The position numbers were made by a program, and so were the translations under genes. A stretch of DNA of 9,767 bases, taken from contig JBBRSC010000117.1 of assembly GCA_038245795.1 (NCBI GenBank), positions 1 to 9,767 on the forward strand, in the 5' to 3' direction. The DNA is from JBBRSC01 sp038245795 (GTDB lineage: Bacteria > Actinomycetota > Acidimicrobiia > Acidimicrobiales > Microtrichaceae). The notes beneath the pieces were generated by a model. That model saw only the letters and a program-made list of their open reading frames with translations. It searched no databases and was not told where the DNA came from. Every line of letters begins with the position of its first letter. Position 1 is the first letter of the stretch. Positions 1 to 8,000 of the stretch are shown here, piece after piece.

Positions 1-1
1 C

Positions 2-70
2 GATGGGGTGCTGGCGTTGGTGACACCCGAAGCCGAAGAAGCTGGGCGTCGGTTGCTGACGGGTTCCTGA
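2..70 (+). CDS. C-terminal tail of an upstream protein, possibly TrkA/RCK_C-like (5' partial)
   Basis: Frame 2 is open from the left edge to a TGA at 68-70 and gives 22 residues, DGVLALVTPEAEEAGRRLLT followed by GS. The pattern of a short hydrophobic strand (VLALVT), then Pro-Glu and a charged amphipathic helix, is what the last strand and helix of a TrkA-C (RCK_C) domain look like in potassium channel and transporter regulatory proteins. That assignment rests on a very short stretch and is an inference; it could be the end of another alpha/beta protein. The gap to the next gene is 60 bp on the same strand, so the two may be co-transcribed. The KdpE-like character of the next gene fits a potassium theme but does not prove it. 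Confidence 0.45.
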   Translation, partial: DGVLALVTPEAEEAGRRLLTGS

Positions 71-130
71 GTGGGGCAACGCGCCAGCGGTCGTTGTACC
101 CGGGGTGGCGTCGTCGGTCAGAATTGAGAG

Positions 131-844
131 GTGAACTCCATCAGCGCGCCAGCTGACACGTCGTGGCCGCTGATCCTGATCGTCGAGGATGACGCGGGGA
201 TCCGTCGTGCCATCGAGGTGAACCTTGGTGCTCGTGGTTACCGGGTGATGATGGCAGGGGACGGGGTCACCGCGCTGGACCTGGCGGTGGCGCATCGACC
301 GGCATTGGTGCTACTCGATCTGGGCTTGCCGAGGATGGACGGCTTCGAGGTGATCGAGGGTCTCAGGGCATGGTCGGCGGTCCCGATCGTGGTGCTGTCG
401 GCGATCAGCGGCGAGGCCGAGAAGATTCGTGCGTTGGACCTGGGTGCCGACGACTATGTGACGAAACCCTTTGGGATCAACGAGGTTCTGGCACGCGTAC
501 GGGCGAATCTTCGACGGGCCGCATCGGATACCGACGAGACAACGGTGATGGCCGGCGATCTGGAGATCGACTTGGTCGACAAGCGGGTGCGGCGCTCCGG
601 CGACGAGGTACATCTGACGCCCACTGAGTGGCGGTTGTTGGAGTATCTCGTGCGGCGACGCGGTCGGTTGATCGGCCAGACCGAGCTGCTTCGGGCGGTG
701 TGGGGTCCGCGATATCACGACGAGACGAACTATCTGCGGGTGTTCACTGCGCAGCTCCGCAAGAAGCTCGAGCCCGATCCGTCGAGACCGCAGATGTTGA
801 TCACCGAGCCAGGGATGGGCCAGCGCTTCGTCGTTCCCGAATAA
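131..844 (+). CDS. OmpR/PhoB-family response regulator, KdpE-like
   Basis: This is a complete 237-residue two-component response regulator, a cytoplasmic DNA-binding protein activated by phosphorylation from a histidine kinase. Residues about 14-130 form the receiver domain, with the acidic pair E19-D20-D21, phospho-acceptor D63 (LLDLGLPRMDG), switch residue S90 (VVLSA) and K112 (TKPF). Residues about 138-237 form the winged-helix domain, with LTPTEWRLLEYL and the recognition region ETNYLRVFTAQLRKKLEP. That wording is typical of KdpE, the regulator of the Kdp potassium pump. The usual closing GVGYR-type hairpin reads GMGQRF here. The GTG at 131 is the first codon after an in-frame TGA at 125-127, so it is the only sensible start. 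There is no properly spaced Shine-Dalgarno site (GAGAG abuts the start), and CAGAAT at 119-124 is a weak -10 candidate, so a leaderless transcript is possible. No kinase partner is visible. It lies 84 bp upstream of dabB on the same strand. The family call is firm; KdpE function is uncertain. Confidence 0.93.
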   Translation: MNSISAPADTSWPLILIVEDDAGIRRAIEVNLGARGYRVMMAGDGVTALDLAVAHRPALVLLDLGLPRMDGFEVIEGLRAWSAVPIVVLSAISGEAEKIRALDLGADDYVTKPFGINEVLARVRANLRRAASDTDETTVMAGDLEIDLVDKRVRRSGDEVHLTPTEWRLLEYLVRRRGRLIGQTELLRAVWGPRYHDETNYLRVFTAQLRKKLEPDPSRPQMLITEPGMGQRFVVPE

Positions 845-858
845 CTCCTCACCCGGGT

Positions 859-912
859 TACATACGAAATTTGATTCGTGAGTTATGTCGTGTGTATTCT
901 ATGACGTATGTA
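859..912. repeat. 8+8 bp inverted repeat around the dabBA promoter, operator-like
   Basis: TACATACG at 859-866 is the exact reverse complement of CGTATGTA at 905-912, with 38 bp between the arms. The left arm lies just upstream of the proposed -35 box and the right arm covers the proposed transcription start. A second, shorter inverted repeat, ACGAA (864-868) and TTCGT (875-879), lies at the left arm. Sites placed like this can bind a dimeric regulator or two cooperating dimers. No known operator motif was recognised, so the function is inferred from position and symmetry. Confidence 0.35.
871..900 (+). promoter_or_regulatory. Candidate sigma70-type promoter of dabBA
   Basis: TTGATT (871-876) matches four of six bases of the TTGACA -35 consensus. 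TATTCT (895-900) fits the actinobacterial TANNNT -10 pattern, and the spacing is 18 bp. Transcription would start near 907-908, right at the ATG at 908 and 21 bp before the ATG at 929. The surrounding sequence is clearly more AT-rich than the flanking genes, as expected for a promoter. Confidence 0.45.
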
Positions 913-918
913 CGCAAT

Positions 919-923
919 GGAGA
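919..923 (+). promoter_or_regulatory. Ribosome binding site deciding the dabB start
   Basis: GGAGA lies five bases before the ATG at 929, a good Shine-Dalgarno arrangement. It sits inside the reading frame that would begin at the in-frame ATG at 908, so it favours 929 as the start. Initiation at 908 from a leaderless mRNA remains possible. Confidence 0.5.
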
Positions 924-928
924 ACCCG

Positions 929-2548
929 ATGACATCGAGCCTGGCCTTCCTGGTGTTGTCTGCGCCGCTGGCCTGTCTAGCGGTCGCAGCTGTCGCCCTC
1001 GCACATCCTGGGTCCCGGTCGGCCATGGTCGAGAAGGTCGGCACTGCCGCAACCTGGTACGGCGTGGTGGTCGCTATCGTCGCTGGTGCGTTCGTGGCGC
1101 GGAATGGACTCATCGGAAGTCCTACCGTCGGCTGGCATGGTCTCGGGTTCTCCCTGCGACTCGATCCGCTCAGCACGGTGATGTTCACCATGATTGCGCT
1201 GCTGGCGATCGTTATCTTCCGATTCAGCTGCACCTACCTCGATGGCGACGACCGTCACGGGGCGTTCCTGGGCTGGATCGCCGCCACAGTTGCCGCCGTC
1301 GAAACGCTCGTGCTCGCCGGAAACCTCGCGCTGCTGGTGGTCGCATGGATCGGCACCAGTCTTTCGCTCCACCGGCTGCTCCTCTTCTATCGGGATCGCC
1401 GAGGCGCGGTGATCGCCGCTCGGAAGAAGTACATCGCTGCCCGGATCGGCGATGCCTTCCTGATCGGCGCAGCGGTGCTCCTCTACCGCCACTTCGGCAC
1501 CGGAGACCTCGAGCGCATCTTCGTCGGCGCACGCTCGGCGACGTCAACTGGCTGGACACTCGGTTCGGTGGAGCTAGCGGCGGCCTTCCTGGCGATGGCA
1601 GCGCTGTTGAAGTCGGCGCAGTTCCCCACCCACGGATGGCTGGTCGAGGTCATGGAGACCCCCACGCCCGTGTCGGCGCTCCTTCACGCCGGCATCCTGA
1701 ACGCCGGGCCGTTTCTGGCAATCCGAATGGCCTTCGTGCTCGACCAGTCACACCTGGCCACAACCCTGTTGATCACCATCGGCGGCTTCACCGCACTCTT
1801 CGCTTCGGTGGTGTTGTTGACGCAACCATCGGTGAAGGTGGCCCTCGGATACTCGAGCGCCGCCCATATGGGTTTCATGCTGATGGTCTGCGGCATGGGC
1901 GTCTACCCGGCAGCGCTCCTGCACCTCGTTGCCCACTCCTTCTACAAGGCGCACGCGTTCCTTTCGTCGGGCAGCGTGATCGACGAGACGCGAGCCGCCA
2001 AGGTCGCGCTGCCACGCCGGCTCGGCAACCCGGGTCGGGTGGGCGCCAGCGTGGTGATCGCGCTGGCGTGGTACTTCGCGCTGGCCGCACTGTGGGGTGT
2101 CTCGCTGGTGTCGAACCCGGTCGTGATCGCCATCGGCGCGATTCTCGTGTTGGGCACCACACAGATCGTCGCTCCGGCGCTCGACTCGACCGGCGGAGTG
2201 GGCGCCACCATCCGCGCCAGCCTTCTGGCACTAGGGGTCACCGCATCGTTCTTCGCCCTCGAACGGGGTGCCCACGAGCTGCTCGGCGACACCGTTCCCA
2301 ACGACGGCCAACGCACCGCGATCCATCTGATCGTGATCTCTGCGGTCCTGGTCGCCTTTGCCGGTGCAGTGCTCCTCCAGATTCTTGAACCCTCCCGATC
2401 AATGAGTACACGGAGACGCACCATGGCAATCCATTTCCGGAATGGCTTCTACGCCAACGCCATGTTCGATCGTCTGGTAGGGTCGCTGCGCACTCCCGAT
2501 CCGTTGCCGTCGACCACCTCGTTCAACAAGAACGCATCAGGAGCATGA
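929..2548 (+). CDS. dabB: DabB, membrane subunit of the DAB inorganic-carbon accumulation complex (NuoL/antiporter-like)
   Basis: This 539-residue polytopic membrane protein of the proton-antiporter/NuoL family should pass H+ or Na+ down its gradient to energise DabA. It has about 13 hydrophobic segments. Numbered from 929, the antiporter core is recognisable: K228 in LLKSAQFPTHGWL followed by ETPTPVSALLHAG, then H336 and K340 in HSFYKAHAFL. The C-terminal part ends with the soluble HFRNGFYANAMFDRL stretch seen in the DabB class. The helix that carries the key Glu of NuoL (W-E-G) reads AWIGTSL here, so that Glu is replaced by Ile. The DAB assignment rests on the directly following DUF2309 gene. 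It is not a respiratory complex I subunit, since no other nuo genes are present. The start at 929 was chosen for its GGAGA site; an in-frame ATG at 908 would add seven residues. The stop overlaps an ATG by four bases, indicating an operon with dabA. Confidence 0.9.
   Translation: MTSSLAFLVLSAPLACLAVAAVALAHPGSRSAMVEKVGTAATWYGVVVAIVAGAFVARNGLIGSPTVGWHGLGFSLRLDPLSTVMFTMIALLAIVIFRFSCTYLDGDDRHGAFLGWIAATVAAVETLVLAGNLALLVVAWIGTSLSLHRLLLFYRDRRGAVIAARKKYIAARIGDAFLIGAAVLLYRHFGTGDLERIFVGARSATSTGWTLGSVELAAAFLAMAALLKSAQFPTHGWLVEVMETPTPVSALLHAGILNAGPFLAIRMAFVLDQSHLATTLLITIGGFTALFASVVLLTQPSVKVALGYSSAAHMGFMLMVCGMGVYPAALLHLVAHSFYKAHAFLSSGSVIDETRAAKVALPRRLGNPGRVGASVVIALAWYFALAALWGVSLVSNPVVIAIGAILVLGTTQIVAPALDSTGGVGATIRASLLALGVTASFFALERGAHELLGDTVPNDGQRTAIHLIVISAVLVAFAGAVLLQILEPSRSMSTRRRTMAIHFRNGFYANAMFDRLVGSLRTPDPLPSTTSFNKNASGA
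2539..2543 (+). promoter_or_regulatory. Ribosome binding site deciding the dabA start
   Basis: AGGAG lies only one base before the ATG at 2545 but seven bases before the ATG at 2551. The spacing favours 2551 as the start. The ATG at 2545 makes a classical ATGA overlap with the dabB stop and cannot be excluded. Confidence 0.5.
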
Positions 2549-2550
2549 AT

Positions 2551-5058
2551 ATGAACCCGTCCGAGACCCTCCCGGCATCCAGTGTTTCCGTCGAGAACGT
2601 GGAGCAGCGCGTCAGAGCCGCCTGCTCTCGGATCGCGCCCGTGTGGCCGCTCGAGAATTTCGTGGCCGTGAACCCCTACCTCGGCCTGACCGAATATCGT
2701 TTCGGTGACGCCGCTGCCGTGCTTGCGACCGTCGCTGGCGCCAACACCACCATGCCTACAACGTTCTATCTGGATGCCATCGACGCGGGGCGCATCATCG
2801 CTGATGATGTGGCCACGGCGTTGGCAGTCGACGGTCGCTCATCATCGGTCGACGTCGCGAGCTTCCTCGATCAGGTTCGCCGCGGCAGCGGTCAGGAGTC
2901 ACCGACGACCCGCGTACCGACGGTGACGCGCATTGCCTCCGCCCACACCGGTCAGGACTGGTCTCGCCTTGCGACCGATCGCATCTCAGCGTGGGCCGCT
3001 GCCTACTTTGACGGAGGGCAGACGTCGTGGCGCTCAGCTGATCAGAACGAGCCCTTGTTCGCGGCGTGGAAGCATGAGGCTAGCGTCGATCGCACACCAG
3101 AAATCATGGGACTCAGCGGGTTCCGCGCGGCGGTGCAACAGCTTCCCGACGATCCGATCGAGGCAATCGAATATGCCCTTCGCGAGCTGCACATCCCGGA
3201 GGCCGCGCTGGAGTCGTATCTGCACGCCGTGCTCATGCAGGTCGGTGGCTGGGCCGCTCACGCCGCCAGGATCGTGTGGGAACACGGGCTGCTCGGCGAT
3301 GAGAACGACACGGTCGTGCAGTTCCTTGCGGTTCTGCTCGGTTGGGAGTTGGGAATCTTTGGAGCGCTGTCTGGCCAAGGACTGGACGAAGCGTGGGCAG
3401 CGGCGACCACCGAGTTGGGCGCGGTTGAGGCGCCAGCAGATGCGGGTGGGACGCTGTATCAGCGGCTGGTGTTGCAAGATGCGTACGACAACGCCGAACA
3501 GCGCCGAATCATCGCTCAATTGGGGTTCCGCGCAACCACAGAAGCTGTGGCGACAGCGAGCGACGGGTCGGCGAGCCCAACACGCCCCCGAGCTCAGGCC
3601 GTCTTCTGTATCGACGTGCGATCAGAGGTCTTTCGACGACATCTGGAGGCCACGGCCCCCGATGTCGACACCATTGGCTTCGCAGGATTCTTCGGTTTCG
3701 CGATCGAGTACATCCCAATCGCTCACGATCGTGGCGAGAACCAGTGTCCCGTGCTCCTCAGTCCGGGCTACACCGTGCTCGAGACCGTGTCGGATCAGAC
3801 CCGAAACGATGAGGCCATCGAGTCTCGTCGACTTCGCCACCAGGTCGAGCGCTCATGGAAGTCGTTCAAGATGGGAGCCATCTCGTGCTTCAGTTTCGTG
3901 GGGCCGGTCGGGTTGGCCTACCTCCCCAAGATGTTCAGCGATTCGTTCGGATGGACCCGCCCGGCGCCGCGTCCTGAGGACGAGGGCCTCGCAACGTGGG
4001 CGATTGATCAGAAGGGGCCAAGCCTCGAGACGGGTCCGGCGAATGTTGGCATCGCGCTCGAAGATCGCATCAACCTCGCCGAAGGGGCGTTGCGCGGGAT
4101 GTCCATGACCGAGGGGCTTGCACCGCTCGTCATGATTCTTGGTCACGGTGCCACAACGGTGAACAATCCCTACGACACGGGCCTCGATTGTGGGGCATGC
4201 GGTGGGCATACGGGCGAGGCCAATGGCCGGGTGGCTGCGGCCATCCTCAACGATCCCGAGGTGCGTGCATCGTTGGTCGAGCGGGGAATCTCGGTTCCGG
4301 ACGACACATGGTTCGTTGCAGGCCAGCACAACACGACCACCGACGAGATCACCCTCTTCGATCTGGCTGCAGTGCCCGCCGACCATGCTGGCCCTCTTGC
4401 GGCATTGACGGCGGAGTTGGCTGACGCCGGGGCTCGCTCACGAGTTGAACGAGCTCGACGGATGGGAATCGCAAGCGATCAGTCGGTCGACGCCGCGGTG
4501 ATGCGACGAAGCAACGACTGGTCGCAGGTGCGACCCGAGTGGGGGCTTGCCGGCTGTCGCACGTTCATCGTGGCACCCCGGAACCGCACGGCGGATCTCA
4601 ACCTGAGTGGACGGTCATTTCTTCACTCGTATGACTGGCGTCAGGACTCGGGGTTCGGCGTGTTGGAGCTGATCATGACCGCACCGATGGTGGTGGCCAG
4701 TTGGATCAGCCTGCAGTACTACGCATCAACGGTTGACAATCAACTGTTCGGGTCGGGAAACAAGACGCTCCATAATGTCGTCGGACGCATCGGTGTGCTC
4801 GAGGGCAATTCGGGTGATCTCAGGGTCGGGTTGCCGTGGCAGTCAGTCCACGACGGCGAAATCCTTCAGCACGAACCGCTTCGACTCAACGTCATTATCG
4901 AGGCACCGATTGAGGCGATGAACGACGTGCTCGCCGCGCACGGTGGCGTCAATGACCTGTGCGAGAACGGCTGGCTGCAATTGCTCGCCATGGACGACTC
5001 CGGTTCGGTGTCGCACCGATACGTCGGAGGCCTCCGCTGGGATCCGGTTGCGAGTTGA
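2551..5058 (+). CDS. dabA: DabA, DUF2309 zinc protein of the DAB inorganic-carbon accumulation complex
   Basis: This 835-residue member of the DUF2309 (PF10070) family is close in length to characterised DabA proteins. In the known complex, DabA is a cytoplasmic peripheral protein with a beta-carbonic-anhydrase-like zinc site, bound to DabB, that hydrates CO2 to bicarbonate in an energy-coupled, one-way manner. Numbered from 2551, the expected zinc ligands are C353 (VFCIDVRSE), H532 (ILGHGATTVNNPY) and C547 (GLDCGACGGH), with the Asp-Arg dyad D355 and R357. The spacings C-x-D-x-R and 15 residues from His to the second Cys match Halothiobacillus DabA (C351, D353, R355, H524, C539). The family N-terminus PVWPLENFVAVNP is at 30-42, and the C-terminal GWLQLLAMD and GGLRW are present. 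No frameshift or missing catalytic residue is seen. It is translationally linked to dabB. No RuBisCO, carboxysome or separate carbonic anhydrase gene lies in the window, so whether it serves autotrophy or anaplerosis cannot be told. Confidence 0.95.
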   Translation: MNPSETLPASSVSVENVEQRVRAACSRIAPVWPLENFVAVNPYLGLTEYRFGDAAAVLATVAGANTTMPTTFYLDAIDAGRIIADDVATALAVDGRSSSVDVASFLDQVRRGSGQESPTTRVPTVTRIASAHTGQDWSRLATDRISAWAAAYFDGGQTSWRSADQNEPLFAAWKHEASVDRTPEIMGLSGFRAAVQQLPDDPIEAIEYALRELHIPEAALESYLHAVLMQVGGWAAHAARIVWEHGLLGDENDTVVQFLAVLLGWELGIFGALSGQGLDEAWAAATTELGAVEAPADAGGTLYQRLVLQDAYDNAEQRRIIAQLGFRATTEAVATASDGSASPTRPRAQAVFCIDVRSEVFRRHLEATAPDVDTIGFAGFFGFAIEYIPIAHDRGENQCPVLLSPGYTVLETVSDQTRNDEAIESRRLRHQVERSWKSFKMGAISCFSFVGPVGLAYLPKMFSDSFGWTRPAPRPEDEGLATWAIDQKGPSLETGPANVGIALEDRINLAEGALRGMSMTEGLAPLVMILGHGATTVNNPYDTGLDCGACGGHTGEANGRVAAAILNDPEVRASLVERGISVPDDTWFVAGQHNTTTDEITLFDLAAVPADHAGPLAALTAELADAGARSRVERARRMGIASDQSVDAAVMRRSNDWSQVRPEWGLAGCRTFIVAPRNRTADLNLSGRSFLHSYDWRQDSGFGVLELIMTAPMVVASWISLQYYASTVDNQLFGSGNKTLHNVVGRIGVLEGNSGDLRVGLPWQSVHDGEILQHEPLRLNVIIEAPIEAMNDVLAAHGGVNDLCENGWLQLLAMDDSGSVSHRYVGGLRWDPVAS

Positions 5059-5078
5059 ACCGGCGTCAGACGGTCACG

Positions 5079-8000
5079 TCAGGTGGATTGGGCGGTGGCC
5101 AGCTCGACGAAACGGCACAGGCCATTGGCGAGGCGCATGTGTTCGACGGTTCTGCATTGGGCCGAAAGCAGCGCTGGGCTCCCCACCACGACCGAGAGGG
5201 CCCGCGCCCGCGACACCGCCACGTTGAGACGATTCCGGCTGTAGAGGAACTCCATTCCCCGCGGCACATCCTCGGCGCTCGATGCCGTCATCGACACAAT
5301 CACAACCGCGGCTTCTTGTCCTTGAAACTTGTCGACCGTCCCCACTCGTGCCGCCGACCCAAGCCGTTCTGCGAGCTTGTGAACCTGCGCGTTGTAGGGA
5401 GCCACCACCAAAATGTTGCTGGCATCGAGCGGACGCGTGTCGCCGTCCTTGTTGGTCCAGTCCCGACCGAGGAGCGATTCGTATAACTCGGCGATGACGT
5501 CGACCTCCTCGCTTGACGACGTCTTGTTGGCGCGATGCTCAACCGGAATCCATCGCACGCCTGAGCCGGAGACCACGCCTAGAGGTGCGCCCCGATCAGG
5601 TGTTGCGATGGATTGGTGTTCCGTTCCCGGCACCGAGTGCAATCGGCCCTCGTACGCCAGTTCTGAGACGAACTCGCACACGTCGGGGTGCATTCGATAC
5701 GTGGCATCAAGGAACAAGCCACGATCGTCGGGGATGGTCCGATGTCCGTTGAGGACGTACTCCAACCCCGACTGCTCCGCACCCGAGGGATGGTTGCCCT
5801 TCGACGGCTGTGCGAGCTGTTGCGGATCGCCCACCAGGATGAGATTCGACGCAGCGGGCGACATGGCGACCACGTTGGCGAGGGACAGCTGACCGGCTTC
5901 GTCGATCACCAGATAGTTGAGCGTTGCAGCCATTGCTTCGTCTGCGAACAGCCACGCAGTGCCAGCCACGATGTCGACGGTGCCAGCGGTCAGTGCGTCG
6001 ATCACGTCGCTCTTGCCAGCCATAGCGCGAACACGGGTGTCGGCGCTTCCTTGGCCCGGATCGGCTTTTTGCACGATGCGCGGGGTCGGGCACACTTCGC
6101 CAGTTCGGTTCCGCCGGTCAACGGCGACCAGGACGGCGTCGATCAGGTTGGTGATGACGGCATGGCTATTGGCCGTGATGCCGACGCGATGGCCGGCCCC
6201 GACCAGATTCAGAATGACCTCAGCGGCGGTGAACGTCTTGCCAGATCCGGGTGGACCTTGGATGGGCAGGTAGCTGTCGGACAGGCCGAGTGCGAGCCGG
6301 GACGCCACTGCCACGGAGTCGATTGCGCGAGAGGTGACCGTCCCCTGATGATCGACGAATGGCGAGCCCTCGTCGACGCCGATGACCCGCGGGGGTCGGC
6401 GCAACAGGAGTTGCCCGATCGCCGCGCCAGGGCCGTGCTCTGGGAACCAGCGACCATCGGATGCGTCAGATCCGGATTCGGTCCCGCCCGCAGCGCGCTC
6501 GCCACGTTCGGCGACAGCAGTGGCAACGCGTTCGATCGAGTCGCTGAGGACATCGACGCGGATGGGCCCACTCGGAACCAGCGCCGTCGGGTGCGGGGCC
6601 TTCGACGTCTTTTTCAGTTTCAGCTCGACGACCCCGTTGACGAGGTCGAGCGTAACGATCGTGCCCGGCGTGGTCGCTGGATCGCCGCCCTGGTGTTGGC
6701 GGCGTTTGGCCGCCGGATCCTCGGGGCTGGTGCCGACCTTCATCTTGTGGTCCTGCTCGGGATCAAACGTGTAGCGCAAAACAATCGACTTCTTGATCTC
6801 ATCGACAACGCCCTCATAGACCAGCCCCGCGAGCGCCTCGCTGTCGGCGTAGAGATCGTCGTCGGAGTACTCCAACATCCGGGCGTAGTACATCCACCAT
6901 TCGGGCTTCGCCTCTCGTCGATGCCATTCGAGAAGTTGGGCCAACAGCCATCGGGCGTAGGACTCAGCGTCGTCTGGTGATGGGACGCCATCGATTCCAA
7001 CGGCGAGCCGTTTGGCAAGTGCGACTGTTGCAGCCGATCGTGCGGTCAGTTCCTCCGATGGAGCTGGCGATGGACCAGAAGCTCGCGCCAACGGTCGATG
7101 AAACTGCGCCTCGGCTTCGGACCGGCGAGCCTCGAGCCAGTCCCGCAACCGCCACGTCGACTCGACGTCCTCGTTGTTGTACTCCTCGATCCCCTCGAGG
7201 ATCTGAGGATCCGCAGTCTGGAGGTACCGTTCGTACTCGACGATGCTCGACCCCGCGTCGACGATGGCCGCCTCGCGCCGGTCCATGTAGAGCGGTTCGA
7301 GTTTCTTGATGGAGTACGACGGTGTGCCCACCGCAACCGCTTGGGTCACGACTCGATACAGGTCCACGAGCACTCGCCCACGCAACAGCTCATCGACCTC
7401 GTCCTCGCAGACGCCGTGCCGACTGGACAGCTTCCCGAGCGCCGATGGTTCATATGGCGCGTAGTGATAGATGTGCAGTTCGGGATGGATGGCGCGGCAT
7501 TCCCGCACGAACGCGATGAACTCCTCGAGCGCCAGCTGCTCCTCGGCGGGAGTGTGTGCCCAGAACGTCTTGAACTGGAACTCACCCGCGTCATCGATCC
7601 GCCCGACGCCGAGGAGATACTCGAGGCCTCCATCGCCGACGTACGGGTCGCCTTCAATGTCGAAGTACAGGTCGCCCGGATTGGGTTCGGGGAGGCTCTC
7701 GAGGCCGTGGTCCTGACCGACGGGTTCGAGAAGCTCGAACGCGGGCGGCGTGTCTGCTGGTTGGGAGCGGCTCAGGATCTGGAGTCGCGCCTGGCGGCGC
7801 AGGCGGGCCAACGTGTGGGCGCCGATGCCCTTGACCGACAGATGGTCCGGCGAGGAACCCAACCTGGCGACGGTGTCGGCGCCGACGCTGGTGAGTTTGC
7901 GGGCTTGGTCACCGGTGAGTCCGGCGACGAGCGAAAGATGATCATCTGCGGTGCGGCGGGCGACGCACTGTTCGGAGTACTTGCAGATGGCGCAGTGCGA

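Noticed and set aside
851..858. ACCCGGGT palindrome after the response regulator stop, considered as a terminator
   Set aside because: It has no loop and no T-run, so it cannot form a terminator hairpin.
628..2388. 586-codon plus-strand open frame overlapping the response regulator and dabB
   Set aside because: Its product is Arg/Gly/Pro/His-rich with no recognisable motif and runs out of frame over convincing membrane-protein coding sequence; it is a GC-rich frame shadow.
929..2548. Reading dabB as NuoL of respiratory complex I
   Set aside because: No other nuo genes are present, the NuoL-specific long C-terminal helix and channel Glu are missing, and the DUF2309 gene follows directly, which defines the DAB pair.
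2933..4108. 391-codon plus-strand frame inside dabA
   Set aside because: It is out of frame with the DUF2309 motifs and its product is Arg/Ser/Cys-rich low-complexity sequence.
5688..6980. 430-codon plus-strand frame antisense to the helicase domain
   Set aside because: The opposite strand carries all the SF1 helicase motifs; the antisense product has no family signature and such frames are common in high-GC genes.
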